Assembly: GCF_905147365.1 (NCBI RefSeq)
Contig: NC_056425.1
Coordinates: 2,177,501 to 2,241,500 of the forward strand
Source: Aricia agestis
Taxonomy: Eukaryota; Arthropoda; Insecta; Lepidoptera; Lycaenidae
Direction: 5' to 3'
DNA length: 64,000 nucleotides
The position numbers and the translations under genes were made by a program. Positions 11,051-22,387 of the stretch are shown piece by piece. Below the pieces are notes generated by a model. The model searched no databases. It saw only the letters and a program-made list of their open reading frames with translations, and had not been told where the DNA came from. Every line of letters begins with the position of its first letter. The first letter of the stretch is position 1.

Positions 11051-11908
11051 AATATAATAATTATTATTACACAGTCATCCAAAATAACTGTTCATATGTC
11101 GGCAGCCCGCAGCACAAAAAATTATTAATTTTACAGAATTCACCACTTTATTATTAAACCCCGTTGATATATGAAAATCATTAATATATTACACAAATTA
11201 TACTCCTACTTCTGGGTGGTTCACAAAAAAAAAAATAACCACGATGGCAAAGGCGGGCCTCGCTGCACTACGCTCCCGGCCGCCCTAACCTAACCCAAAA
11301 AAGTCGTATTGATCCGCAGCCTAAATCACCTGACTGCAACGATTCGTCGCTCCGCCCCCATTCGAATTCGCACGCATTTAACAATATGTAGTTTTCATTA
11401 AAACACGTATCAAAATATAAAATATAAAGCCTCAAATAGTATATCAGTAACCAATTATCATTAATAAAGCAGCTCACAAAAGTTTGCTCAAAGTGAACTT
11501 TTTAGTAGCTCGTAATAAATAAGCTCACTTAGAAAAATTTAATCTATATTTAATATTGAAGTTGCCCGCTATGTATTTCCAGTCGCTCAATTAGAAATAC
11601 AGTCGCTCGGATAGAAATTTAATATCTGAAATAGATTAATCGCAATCCACTTTTTGTAAACTCATTATGGATTTTATTATAAATCAATATAAGTCGTTAG
11701 TTTATTTTTCGCTTAGTCAAATTAATGTCGCTCATGTTAATAAAACAGTATGTTCATCATCAGTCGCAAAGTAATTTTTTATTCGCTCGTTTTATTATTT
11801 CCCATTAATTATTATTATCTATAAGTACCTACATCTCTACATTACATACATAATTAATATAAATAAAATTGGAGTGTCTGATCTGATTGTAATATTGAAA
11901 AAAGAACC
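11051..11908. other. Intergenic, nothing recognised
   Basis: AT-rich with several CGCTC-type words (GTCGCTCAATTAG, GTCGCTCGGATAG) but no arms, coding signature or shared repeat that I can support. Confidence 0.4.
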
Positions 11909-12370
11909 CTTTTTAGGGTTCCGTACCCAAAGGGTAAAAACGGGACCCTATTACTAAGACTTCGTTGTCTGTCCGTCTGTCTGTCTGTCTCCAGGCTGTA
12001 ACTTAAGAACGGTAATAGCAAGAGATTTGAAATTTTCATACATTATGTATAAGTATCTATTGCCGCTATAACAACAAATATACTAAAATCAAAACAAAAT
12101 TAATATTTAAGGGGGGCTCCCATACAACAAACGTGATTTTTTGGCCTTTTTTGCTCTATATTATCAATAATGACAACAGGTAGGTACTTGAATTTTTCTC
12201 AAAGTCCTTTATTATAATAATTGTGTACTTTAATATTTAATAATAATTTTAACATAAAATTAAAAATTAAGGGGGGCTCTCATACAAGAAATACAATTTT
12301 TGGCCTAATTTTGCTCTATAATGGTACGGAACCCTTCATGCGCAAGTCCGACTCGCACATGGGCGATTTT
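11909..12370 (+). mobile_element. GGTTCCGTACCC-family repeat, full-length copy
   Basis: Begins TTTTAGGGTTCCGTACCCAA and ends with GGTACGGAACCC, then a hairpin-like CAAGTCCGACTCGCAC and CGATTTTT. The middle has a GTCTGTCTGTCTCCAGGCTG block and GGGGGGCTCCCATACAACAA. Other copies: 13727-13977, 14959-15058, 15648-16106, 22693-23152, 23930-24010, 24849-24892, 34083-34195, 60578-60987. It is non-coding. The 3' hairpin hints at Helitron ancestry, but the class is not proven. Confidence 0.7.
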
Positions 12371-13726
12371 TATTTATTACTAAGTACATGCGTTTGAATA
12401 TTATAATATGTAAGTATATAACATACGGTAGGTACATATAACTGCATACACCAAAACAACATTTTTGATAAATTTTGTCTGTATGTCTGTCTGTTTGTTC
12501 TGGTTAATCTCTGAAACGGCTAGAGTGATTTTGACGGGACTTTTTTTGGCAGATAGCTGATGCAGTAAGTAGTAACTAACCGACTTAAAAAAAGAGGAGG
12601 ATATAATATTTTAGTTTTTTTATATTTGTTCGTGGATAACTTCGCCGTTTGCGGACTTTTCAATTTAAGCTGCAGCTGTTGTCTCTTTCGCGCTCTGCGG
12701 GGGGAGGCTTGGGGTATATTGTTAACCCCTGACCAAAAAGAGGGGTGTTATAAGTTTGACGTGTCTGTCTGTCTGTGTGTGTGTCGGTCTGTGGTAGCAT
12801 CCAAACGGGTGGACCGATTTTGATCTAGTTTTTTTTTGTTTGAAAGCTGATACGAGAGTGTTCTTAGCTATAGTTTATCATCATCAGCCGTTGATGAAAA
12901 ACGGGTTTATCTGGTTCGTGATAGGCCGATTATTCATTTCTCTAGCCCTTGGTGTATCCTCTTAACGCGAATAGACAGACAGACGGTGGCCGGGGTCTTT
13001 GTTTTGTAATATCTAGCGAATTAGGCATGATGACTATTTTTTTTCTTATCGGTAATTGAAAGACACTTAAAAAATAGAAACATCGTTGAAAGAATGACTC
13101 TGTTAGCTTAAAAATTCACTAAGATATGACAATTCAAATATCTCATAAAAAAGACCTGCCCGAAACGCTCCATACAAATACGAAAGTATGACGTCAGTCT
13201 TTCGTAATTTGTACGCATCGGGAAATGAAATGAAATGAAATGATATTTATTTGGATAAAATATGGTTGCTAGAGATGTTACATTTCGGTAGATCGCATAT
13301 TTTGTCGTAGTTGACGACGTCCAAATAATATTATAATCACAATTATAATAACTAAGTAGTAAAGTTATTGACACATTTTGTTCGACAGGTATATTAAATA
13401 TTGCGTTTATGAAAGTGGTTTCATAATAAAAGTTGCTTTGCATAAGTTATCGAATTGTATACAAATATTAAGAAATTTAATTGAAAAAAAATTGGACTTG
13501 AATATCCAACTTTGAAGGCGCATAACAAAAAAAATACAAATGCTATATCAAGCTGAAATTTTGGGAACACTTATTTTTTACCGTGATTTCTTTATTTTAT
13601 TAACAAAATTCGCTAATCTTCGACCTTGTCATCATCCCTATTAAGTATTTTGTGGTCATAATATTGTCAAGTTCCTAATAATATAACCACTAGTGCCTAC
13701 CTGTAGCTATTATTATTTATGTCGAG
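12371..13726. other. Repeat-derived intergenic DNA, no gene
   Basis: Holds a degraded CCGACTTAAAAAAAGAGGAGG fragment (12579-12606), a second GACGTGTCTGTCTGTCTGTG block near 12760 followed by CCGATTTTGATCTAG, and at 13224-13260 a GAAAT-repeat stretch that, read on the minus strand, resembles a LINE 3' tail. No host coding exon was seen. Confidence 0.45.
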
Positions 13727-13977
13727 CAAAAAGGCCAAAGTAGCGTGTAGTATGAGAGCCCCCGATAAATGTCTACTTTATTTTAATTTTTGTATTTGTT
13801 ATTATAGCGGCAACAGAAATAGGTAAGTATATCATATTTTGTAAAAATTTCAACAGCTGTCTAGCAGCTAGCTGGCGCGGTTCTTGAGATACAGCCTGGA
13901 GGTAGACAAACAGCGAAGTCATTGTAATAGGTTATAGGGTCCTGTTTTTACCCTTTGGGTATAAAGGAACCCTAAGC
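13727..13977 (-). mobile_element. GGTTCCGTACCC-family repeat, partial inverted copy
   Basis: Minus-oriented: ends ACCCTTTGGGTATAAAGGAA and includes TACAGCCTGGAGGTAGACAA and GCGGCAACAG. The distal half is missing. Confidence 0.6.
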
Positions 13978-13987
13978 CCAATAGCGC

Positions 13988-14145
13988 ACTAGCGGCCAGG
14001 CCGCGGCGGCCATCGAAAGTATGGTGTGGCCGCTGGCCGCATGGCAGCCAATTGCGCGTACCTAGTCTATGGCGGTTTCATACTAAGGTATATATCTCGA
14101 TGGCCGTCGCGGCCTATCCGCTGCGGCCTGGCCGCTAGTGCGCGC
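13988..14145. mobile_element. GC-rich palindromic MITE
   Basis: Left arm CGCACTAGCGGCCAGGCCGC and right arm GCGGCCTGGCCGCTAGTGCG are inverted. The inside is TATGGTGTGGCCGCTGGCCG and GGCGGTTTCATA. A half copy is at 1816-1912. Strong contrast with the local base composition. Confidence 0.75.
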
Positions 14146-14238
14146 CCGGACTAAAAGGGGGAAAACTATCCAACTTTGTTGTTATACTATGTTGACGCGG
14201 AGGAAGTCGCGGGCAACAGCTAGTTTATAATAAGTATA

Positions 14239-14449
14239 CTAGATGACGCCCGCAACTCTGTTGCGCCAAAATTCGTTTATATGTTATAAACCATACATTT
14301 TTCCGGGATAAGAAGTATCCTATGTCCTTTCCTGAGACTTAAAGCATCTCTATACTAAATTTCAGCAAAAGCGGTTCAGCCGTAAGGAGGTAACAGATAG
14401 ATAGACAGAAATACAGACACACTTTCGCATTTATAATATTAGTACGGAT
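14239..14449 (+). mobile_element. GACGCCCGCAACT-family (Helitron-like) element
   Basis: Begins CTAGATGACGCCCGCAACTC, then AAAATTCGTTTAT, CATTTTTCCGGGATAAGAAG, TTTCAGCAAAAGCGGTTCAG, a CAGACAG-rich tract, and TTCGCATTTATAATATTAGT at the 3' end. It has no inverted ends or target duplication. I associate this family with the Helitron-like Lep1-type elements of Lepidoptera. Other copies: 16960-17375, 19690-19846, 30827-31078, 32050-32170, 33544-33763, 35777-35950, 37114-37245, 42206-42333, 43545-43697, 43967-44135, 50361-50592, 52603-52805, 55391-55610, 59155-59370. Confidence 0.65.
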
Positions 14450-14534
14450 AACAGCGACCGCGACCATCGAGACTCCTAAATCTGTGAATACATAAATTTA
14501 ATAGAAAATTGCATTTTCTACTGTCGACAATATC

Positions 14535-17500
14535 ATGGCTAAAAAGAAAATTGAGGTATTTATAGACGTAAAAACAGAAAGAGAATTCGAGCACATACTT
14601 GAACAATGTAAGAACAAGCTAATATGTGAGTACTTATAACTAAAAATAATATACATTTGCTCCGCAGTAAATAAAATAATTATTATGATTATGTATTTTA
14701 CCTTTTCCCAGTGCAACATAGTCCTAGGTATAGGATTATGATCGCATTTTATAAAAAAAATATATTTTAAACACGGTTCGATCGGCGACAGAAAATTAAT
14801 AATAATATTAAGTAGGTGGTCCTTTCTTTCTGCCACAACACAATAATTTATTATCTCCATTCTTACGCAAGCACAAACCTTTAATGACTTTGAAATAAAT
14901 TTATCTCTAGGCTCTCTCTAGGCTTTACATTCCCTCTTCAAAGCTATACGCTAATGCTTTTTAAGGTTCCGTACCCAAAGGGAAAAAAACTGGACCCTAT
15001 TACTAAGACTTCGATGTCTGTCTGTCCGTCTGTCTGTCTCCAGGCTGTATCTCAAGAAGTGTAGTATGATAATTTTAGCAAGTTGTATGTCTATCACCTC
15101 AGTCCACCCGTGACCACGGTCGCTGGAAAGTAAAAGCAGCCGAAACTTCAGGAATAAGAAATGTACTTTGCGACAGACTTTTAAGTGATTAATTGTTTAT
15201 GACTGTTGTTTATTATCAATAGGCGCAGAGGTTTACTGCCATTTTTCTGGCTCCTGCACGGCCTTGGATCATCTCTTTACAAAGATTAAGTTGGCTTGGA
15301 CTGATGGCCAAATTGTATTGCTTAAGGTAAGTAGACATTAAGATGTAACATGGCTGGGACTTGGGAGTAAAGTAAACAGGGCGAGATATCTTCGGCGCCC
15401 AGGATGCTGATAGTGCTGAAAAAATTGGCGCCCCTTTTGTTTGCCTCCAGAGCCCCTTTTAATCCGGCACCCTGGGCGGTCGCCCAGCGTCGCCCCCCCT
15501 AACTCCGCTACTGAAAGTAAAAGTATAATGTGTACTATAATATTTGTAGGTCCCCGCCGACGAAATAACAGCATTCGCCAGGTTTAGAGGTCATAGTCAG
15601 CCTATTTTTCTATTTATTTTGGTAAGTATTATTTTAACCCAAAAAATCGACCCAATAAAAACGGGACCCTATTACTAAGACTGTGATGTCTGTCTGTCGA
15701 CTGTCCGTCTGTCTGTTCGTCTGTCTGTCTGTCTCCAGGCTGTATTTCAAGAACGGTGATAGCTAAGGAGTTGGAATTTTCACAGATTATGTATTTCTGT
15801 TACAGCTATAACAACAAATACTAAAAACAAAATAAATTTAATATTTAAGGGGGGCTCCCATATAACAAACTTGATTTTTTTGGCATTTTGTTTTTAAGTA
15901 TAATATCAAAAATGGCTATACGTAGGTACTTGAAATATCCACGAATTACATAATAGTATTACAACTTTAATAATTAATAATAGGTAAAATTAAAATAAAA
16001 TAAATATTAGGCTCCCATAAAAAAATATATTTTTTTTTGCCTATTTTTGCTCTTAAGTCGTACGGAACCCTTCGTGCGTGAGTCCGACTGGCACTTGGCT
16101 GATTTTTAATTATACAGGTTGTAGTAAAACTAAGTAATAATACTTTAGAGTGTAGGGTGTTTATGGGCGTGTACTATAAAATATAGAGTTCGCTGTGAAA
16201 GTAGCAGCGCTAAAAGAGTATTTCTTTAAGCTTTTGTATGTACGGTAAAATTCACGACGCTCTGGAGCTTGTCCATACAAATCACGAAAAAATGCTCTTT
16301 CAGCCATGCTACTTTCACAATTATTAACTGTATATAATTTGTTTTGTTACACCTTGTATAAATACCATTCCTTCAAAGTTCCCAAGTTATTGTTAATTGT
16401 AGCGAGTCAAACTTTCATAATATTATAGTGTTTCACAAACTATGTGGATTTAATTTTAAAGGCCCTTATTCACGGGGAGCCCGATGCCCGATAGATATTT
16501 TTACATGATAGCTCCGCCGGTCGGTATAATGGGGCTCTTAGACTTTAGGCACCATTTCTTTAAATAATATTTTTTTAAGAACCGCAAAATAACGAAGATA
16601 TTTCGTGGCGTGGACAACGTACGGTTTGCAGAGGTGGCCAAGAGCGAGTGGGACATTTACACGTCGGTAATGGGAGGTGGGACGATTGAGAGACCCTTGT
16701 ACGATCTGGATAAAGCATCGCCTGAGGAGCAGGTGAGGAATAGCTCGATACTGAAGTAAAAAGCATGGAATTAGACACTTTATATGCTTTGTCCAGCTTA
16801 CCGCCGGTCCTGAAGAGACCACCGTTTGCGCTGGATGGAGCATCGCTTGAGGCTGCTCCTCAAGCGATGCTCCATCCAGCGCGTCAGGAATAGCTTGATA
16901 CTGAAGTGAAATCTATAACATCATGTGCCAGTTAGTTTTATCTTTATACTACTTGAACGCCGTGGTGGACTTAAAATAGCGCGCGCGGTGGTTCCCGTTT
17001 CCGTGGGAATTCCGGGAGATAATGTAGCCTACATTACTGCAAAGTTTCCTTTTTGCGTGAGCAACACATATTCAAACATCCTCACAAACATTTCAAAACT
17101 TCGTAAAACCTTTGACCACCCCCTTAAAATCAAAATAGCCAAAAACAGCTGTGCACGATCTTTGAACTTTGACCCCCCATTACAACCCCCCCCCCCCCCC
17201 ACCACCCCTTACAACCCTTTTTTCCTGTTAAAAGTAGCCTATTTCCTTTCTCCGGTTCTAGACTATCTGTGTACAATATTTCATTACAATCGGTTCAGTA
17301 GTTTTGGCGTCAAAGCAAGACAGACAGACAGACATACTTTGGCATTTATAATATCATATATAAGTATGGATAGTATGGATAACTTTTTATTAGGAATGGC
17401 TGAACAGTCTTAAAGCTGTAGAGCAGAAGGAACAGGATCAGGCTGAGTACTCCAGGAAGACCAGACAAGCGGCTCGCAAGCGCCACCGCGCCGAGAAGAT

Positions 17501-19365
17501 AGCTGATGAAGTTCAACATCTCAATTTCGTTCTGTTCTGGCCTCATAGCAAGCACGCCCATCCGGAGTTGTATGAACAGTGGGACTTGAATGGTAAGTCT
17601 AGCGGGACGATCCATACTAATATTAATATTTCAAATCAGAAAGTGTGTGCCTATTTGTGTTTTTTTCCTTATATTCCTCTTCATATTTAAATCGCTGAAC
17701 CGATTTTGATTTTGCCTTGAGAAACTGTGACACCGGCTGGTCGCAAAAATCTTAATTCGATATGATAATGTCTGATTAATGCGACTTATAGACAAGAAAG
17801 AGAGAAGAGACACAATATGCTGCCGATAAACAAAGTGTGTATGTTTGTATTGGTTTTGCTTAACGCTTAAAACGCTTAATCGATTTTGAAAGATTGACTT
17901 GAGTGATATAGCAGATGACTTTCATAGTCACAAAAAACTCTTAATGTAATCAAATGACACTGGCTTCGTTGGATCTTTAACAAAAAGAGGTAGAGAGTCA
18001 CATATTATAACAATAGCCAAAAAAGCACAGAAACAGGACAAAGCCAAATTATCTATTATTTCAGATATAGTGATGATTGCCCGTGAGGAAATCCAGCTGA
18101 ATAAAGAGTTGGCAGAGGATATTCTGTATGCTGGAGACGCTGATATCAACGAGGCTTCGATGCACGCACTCCTGAAGGGAACAGCACTGGCCATTTGCTT
18201 CAGATTAGTGGATACAGACAAGAATTTCGTTCGTAAGTAGCTACAAACTTTAGATCCGTTGTGGATAATTTATACAGCATTTTCAGAGCTAAGTAACCAC
18301 TCCTCAAATGTATTATGTACTTGAGTTCAGAAAATATATCATTGGTACACGCCTCCACCTCCACCTCCACCACACACAGGGTTCGAACTTTCGTAAGTAA
18401 AAGCCTGCAAAAAGGAACAATTCTGGTCTATACTTAACTTCTTAACTGTTAAAGTTAAAACATACTTTAAACTTGTTCATTTGCTCGATGTTTTCATATA
18501 TACTGTTATACTGTTATATTTCAGTGCGTATAGTTTCTTTCGTAAACATAAAATACCTCACATTAATGAGATCATAAGCTTTTCTTATTATCGAGTGTCT
18601 AACTGTGAAAACGTGTAAATGGTGTTAAGTATTTTTGTAGTATTTAAGGCTGTAAATCAAATCACTGTATGTTTTTCTGAGAAAATAAAAATACTATGAG
18701 AAATATCCAAAATTGCTACAAGACGATTAAAAGATTGTTAATAGAAGTTCTTCAAAGAATGCGAAACTTCTTTAAGAATATTTTACGCATTAGCGTAAAG
18801 ATTATTTAAATATTCTTAAACGAAGTGTTATAGCATTAGCTATAACACTTCGTTTCATCAAGATTTTTCATATAAATAACCTGCTCAAAATGTTTTCAGA
18901 ACTGGTTCGTAAAATTCTTTACGAAAACATACCAGATAATGATGAAGATGCAGATAACAATACGACAGCATTTGATAAATACAAATCATATAGCGTATGT
19001 AAAGAAGAAATTCTTCGGCAACGTAAAGAAGAGAAAATGAAAAAGAAGGTAAGTTAACTTTGAAAGGATGCTTCTCATGGTAATGATTATGACGTTCTTA
19101 ATGACAAAACCTCTAAAAATCAGGAGGAAAAAATCTGGCGTCGTGCTCGGCGTCTATCTGAAATGCAAAGATTGGCGAAACAAGAAATTGACAATGCTGT
19201 ACAAGCTAAAAAAGCTGCTAGAGAGGAGCACAAGATAGAATTACTGAAATCGGGGGTAAGTATTTTTTTTTACTAAATGAAGAAGTAAACAATATTTCTA
19301 TAATAACTACTTAAGTTTAGCAGCGTTGAAAAATCGAAACTAGTAGAATCTGAAAATAAAGCAGT

Positions 19366-19457
<92 letters not shown>

Positions 19458-21896
19458 CGTATTTCTTATTTGCAGAATTTAGAAGCATTGGCAAAATTTG
19501 AAAAGGAAAGTGATGATATTGAGGACATTGATATTAAAATACCACAGGTGATTCAGAATTGATAGTAGTACAAAATTACATTACGTCCTTATATCCTTTG
19601 TGTATACAGTACACACATGGGCAATATGCATGCTTCAGGAGAGAAGTATTTTCAATTTTGTCGTCACCTAGTTGCAACTTTATTGCACCGAAAATCATCG
19701 CGCGGAAACCCTTCATTGTTCCTCGACAAAAACTATCTAATTGTCATTTTCCGTCTATCGAGGTATCCGAATTACATCATCGGTTTAAGCGTGTATACGT
19801 AACAGACAGACAGACACACTTTCGTATTTATAATATTAGTATGCGTTTTTAAATTCGTGTTTTATTTTAATTGTGCCATGTGGTTTGAACTACTGTGGTT
19901 ATTGAGGGCATACTTTTGAGAAAATTAGAGACACTTTTTTATCCTTTTTTTAACATGGGGAATTACGCATCCCCGGCAAATTGGGGATATCGGCCGGGGT
20001 ATGTGGGACTCCTGCGTAGTCTACCCACTAAAACCACATGGTGCTCCACTCCTCGCGGCGGGTACGATAGAATCTACCGCAACTCTACCAGCGATCATTT
20101 ACATTTTGCAGACCCGACATCACCCCGCTGCTCGGGAGGCCGCGATGCGCAGGAACACCTTGCCCATCACGGCTCTCTCTCTAGGACTCGGTGCAATGGG
20201 CGGCGGTGTCTCCACACCACCGCCCCGAGAAAGACACTTTTGTTTCCTAGGAACTGGCAGAAGACGTTGAAACTGAATCCAGTGAAGAAACAGATGAAGA
20301 GGAATATTTTCCACCAGCTGGTCTTCTCATTCCTGGCTTCTATGCACCACCTAATGATGTGGCTAAAGGAAACGGTTTGGCCGTACTTTTTCCAAATGTA
20401 ATTTTAAGTGATGTTTACGAACAAATACTTTAACTTAGTAACAAGAAATAAATTACAAAAACATTAAAAATTTACAAAACTGTTTCTATAATATTAATAA
20501 GAAGTTAATATTAAAGAATTTATAGATTAAGGTTCAAAGAACCAACTATATTGTACTTGTTACATATTCTTCAATTTACTTAAAACACAAATGCCTGTTT
20601 TCACCAACCGCCTCCTAACGCTAAGTGGTCCCCTAGCGGCCATTAAGGGTACATATCCTTCAAGATTTCACGAATTTTTGTGTGTCACGTTCATCCTTAG
20701 GGCGTAAGAACTTTTGCAAAACATTACTTCTTTTTCTAAGATTGTTTTAAGAGATATTTGACCCGCAAAGATCGCTAGGGAACACTTAGCGCTAGGAGAC
20801 CGTTGGTGAAAACAGGCAAAAGAGTCCTATAACTTTAATAGGCTTCTCGCTTATAACTGTTTATGCCATATAATTTTTTAATTTTTTATGTTACATACTA
20901 TTTGAAATAGTATGTACCAGGGAAACAAACTTCTTTTTTATCCATCCATTTGTGATTTAGGTTCTGATCATTTTGACTTGGTCTTCATTGCAGATTATAA
21001 CACAATATGTGACTCCAGAACCAGAACACCTTCCGCCCCATGTCCTGGTCATGATTGACATATCAAAACGCTATAATGCCAATAAAATTATAGCTGCTTA
21101 TAAAAAATATATTATACATGTAAGTATCGTCACTCCCGAGTCATTTCTTAAGGCCCTCATACACGGAGAGGTGATCCGAACGGACTGATCACAGGCCGAC
21201 GTGACCGGACAAGAGCCGATACGGCAAGAGCCCAAACGGGATTGCACTAGATAATATTATGTTCAGTCAGGTCGACCTGCCATCAATTCCACCGGATCGA
21301 TCTGTCTAAAATTTCTTAAACATCGTTATGAAAAAACTCAAAGCAATTAATGAGTGGTCAGTGGAGCAACTTTTTTTTTATAGATGGGCATATTCCGAGG
21401 CACTTCACCAAGGAATGCTATTCACGTGGCGTACAGTGTAAAACAGTTCGACTCTATGAAATTCACCGAGATGTAAGTAATCATTAATCATACACAATAA
21501 TTTAGTTATTACTTTTTAAACTCTAAACGTAAAATACGAAGGCCGATCGAATCATCAAATTGATCATAGGCCGACATTAGACTAGTTTTGTGTGTTGTGT
21601 GTGATTCTGATCAGGTCGGCCTGCGATCAGTCCGGCCGAAACGATCGACCTCCTCGTATATGGGCCTTAAAAAGTGCCTTTTCTGCTTCTCTTACAAAAG
21701 AGTTTTTTTTTACAGAAAAAATGTGTGCACAGCATTCATGGTGGCTATAAAATCAGACCTCGCTCTGCTTGCTCTGATGGACCTTCATCCGTTTTATGTC
21801 AGTCGAGATCCGATCCATGGCGAAGAAGATTGCTCTGTCCTGTTTGATGTCAGCTACGGTGACCACTATCCAGAGTTTGAAGATATTTCTTACTAA
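14535..21896 (+). CDS. Thioredoxin-fold protein with charged coil (TXNDC3/DUF4746-like), 13 exons
   Basis: Exons: 14535-14625, 15223-15326, 15550-15621, 16580-16732, 17394-17592, 18065-18232, 18900-19048, 19124-19255, 19476-19547, 20251-20397, 20994-21119, 21384-21472, 21716-21896. All are GT-AG and the frame joins exactly (1683 nt, 560 residues). Residues 1-105 form a thioredoxin-like fold (IEVFIDVKTEREFEHILEQC, then VYCHFSGSCTALDHLFTKIK, then IFLFILNRKITKIFRGV). The usual WCGPC is replaced by FSGSC (residues 38-42), losing the first redox Cys, so oxidoreductase activity is doubtful. Residues about 295-372 are a Lys/Glu/Arg-rich coiled coil. Next comes an acidic segment ESSEETDEEEYFPPAGLLIP, then a conserved-looking C-terminal domain ending YPEFEDISY. 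Insect relatives are often testis or cilium proteins (family memory, not shown here). I see no intact nucleoside diphosphate kinase motif. Introns hold repeats, a (TA)43 tract and a decayed exon-4 copy. Confidence 0.88.
14959..15058 (+). mobile_element. GGTTCCGTACCC-family repeat, 5' fragment
   Basis: AAGGTTCCGTACCCAAAGGG, a GTCTGTCTGTCCGTCTG tract and CCAGGCTGTATCTCAAGAAG, then the similarity stops. It lies in intron 1 of the thioredoxin-fold gene. Confidence 0.6.
15648..16106 (+). mobile_element. GGTTCCGTACCC-family repeat, nearly full copy
   Basis: CAATAAAAACGGGACCCTAT start, a long GTCTG tract, GGGGGGCTCCCATATAACAA, and GTACGGAACCCTTCGTGCGT followed by GAGTCCGACTGGCACTTGG. The extreme 5' end is diverged. 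It lies in intron 3. Confidence 0.65.
16113..16358. mobile_element. Palindromic MITE (TGTGAAAGTAGCAGCGCT family)
   Basis: Outer arms TACAGGTTGTAGTAAAAC and GTTTTGTTACACCTTGTA. Inner arms TGTGAAAGTAGCAGCGCTAA and GCTCTTTCAGCCATGCTACT with TTTCACA. A shorter relative is at 28868-28994. Remnants lie next to the LRR receptor promoters (36597-36685, 46257-46345). Confidence 0.65.
16772..16907 (+). pseudogene. Decayed duplicate of exon 4's 3' end with a perfect 25-bp hairpin
   Basis: Exon 4 ends near 16732 with GATCTGGATAAAGCATCGCC, TGAGGAGCAG and donor GTGAGG, then AATAGCTCGATACTGAAG. A diverged copy follows: CTGGATGGAGCATCGCTTGA at 16831-16850 and, past the hairpin, GTCAGGAATAGCTTGATACTG. Between them 16828-16852 and 16858-16882 are perfectly complementary 25-base arms around CTGCT. 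The donor GT context is changed to GTCAGG and the frame meets a stop, so it is unlikely to be a used exon. Confidence 0.6.
16960..17375 (+). mobile_element. Degraded GACGCCCGC-family element with a poly-C tract
   Basis: Diverged copy: TAGCGCGCGCGGTGGTTCCC, CGGGAGATAATGTAGCCTAC, ATCGGTTCAGTAGTTTTGGC, CAGACAGACAGACATACTTT, TTTATAATATC. A run of about 14 C lies near 17190. It lies in intron 4. Confidence 0.5.
18767..18855. repeat. Two adjacent palindromes with ATTA loops in intron 6
   Basis: TTTACGC-ATTA-GCGTAAA at 18782-18799. Then 17-base perfect arms at 18818-18834 and 18839-18855, again around ATTA. Both share the core GCATTAGC. A third pairing (CTTTAAGAATATT with AATATTCTTAAA) overlaps both. 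It lies 45 bp upstream of exon 7. Confidence 0.7.
19369..19454. repeat. (TA)43 microsatellite in intron 8
   Basis: Uninterrupted TA dinucleotide over 86 bp, 21 bp before the intron 8 acceptor. Length is probably polymorphic and hard to assemble. Confidence 0.95.
19690..19846 (+). mobile_element. GACGCCCGC-family element, 3' part
   Basis: TCGCGCGGAAACCC, ATCGGTTTAAGCGTGTATAC, CAGACAGACAGACACACTTT, CGTATTTATAATATTAGTAT. The 5' half is unrecognisable. It lies in intron 9. Confidence 0.5.
20593..20817. mobile_element. MITE with GCCTGTTTTCACCAAC arms, 225 bp
   Basis: GCCTGTTTTCACCAACCGCC at the left pairs with ACCGTTGGTGAAAACAGGC at the right. The pairing continues through CTAACGCTAAGTGGTCCCCT. 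It lies in intron 10. Confidence 0.8.
21148..21305 (+). mobile_element. MITE arm upstream of exon 12
   Basis: TTAAGGCCCTCATACACGGA then GGACTGATCACAGGCCGACG. An inverted relative lies at 21536-21670, on the other side of exon 12 (21384-21472). Confidence 0.6.
21536..21670 (-). mobile_element. MITE arm downstream of exon 12, inverted
   Basis: Ends CTCCTCGTATATGGGCCTTA, the inverse of the 21148 start. GTCGGCCTGCGATCAGTCC is the inverse of the shared inner block. Together the two arms bracket exon 12. Confidence 0.6.
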
Positions 21897-22387
21897 ATCT
21901 GGGTGCACGGGAGTGCCCCCGCCAAGATGAGCCAAGCGAAGCGCGCAAGGGCACTACCTACCTTTTCTCGAAACGTTTCGTCGTATTTTTGCACCCTCGT
22001 AACTTTGGTTTGGATAATGCCAGATAGTTGAAATTTTCAAGATATTATGACATGGGTATAATAATTAAATGCGCAAAGTTTGAATATTGTTACTATTATA
22101 CTTTAGATTTTATAGGTGTCCAAAAACCCACAAAAATGGTACTGACTTACCGATCATCAAAATTGTTAGGGTACTTCCTGAAGTCTTAGAAAGCTGAAAT
22201 TTGGTATATAGCATACTATTAGTACAGAAACAACAAAAAAAATTATCAAACCCAACCTAACCTATCCAACCCCTTGATATAGAGGGGGGATGTTAGTATG
22301 GGATACCCCCGTTTCTTGTGCTAAATACAAAATTTAAAATAGAGTATAAAATACTTCTTGTGCCAAATAAAAAATACGTGTTAGCCA
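21897..22387. other. Downstream of the thioredoxin-fold gene, nothing firm
   Basis: Presumed 3' untranslated and intergenic DNA. A weak AATAAA near 22365 is the first canonical hexamer that I noticed. No gene is seen. Confidence 0.4.

Noticed and set aside
19273..19494. Minus-strand frame of alternating Tyr-Ile
   Set aside because: It is the translation of the (TA)43 microsatellite.
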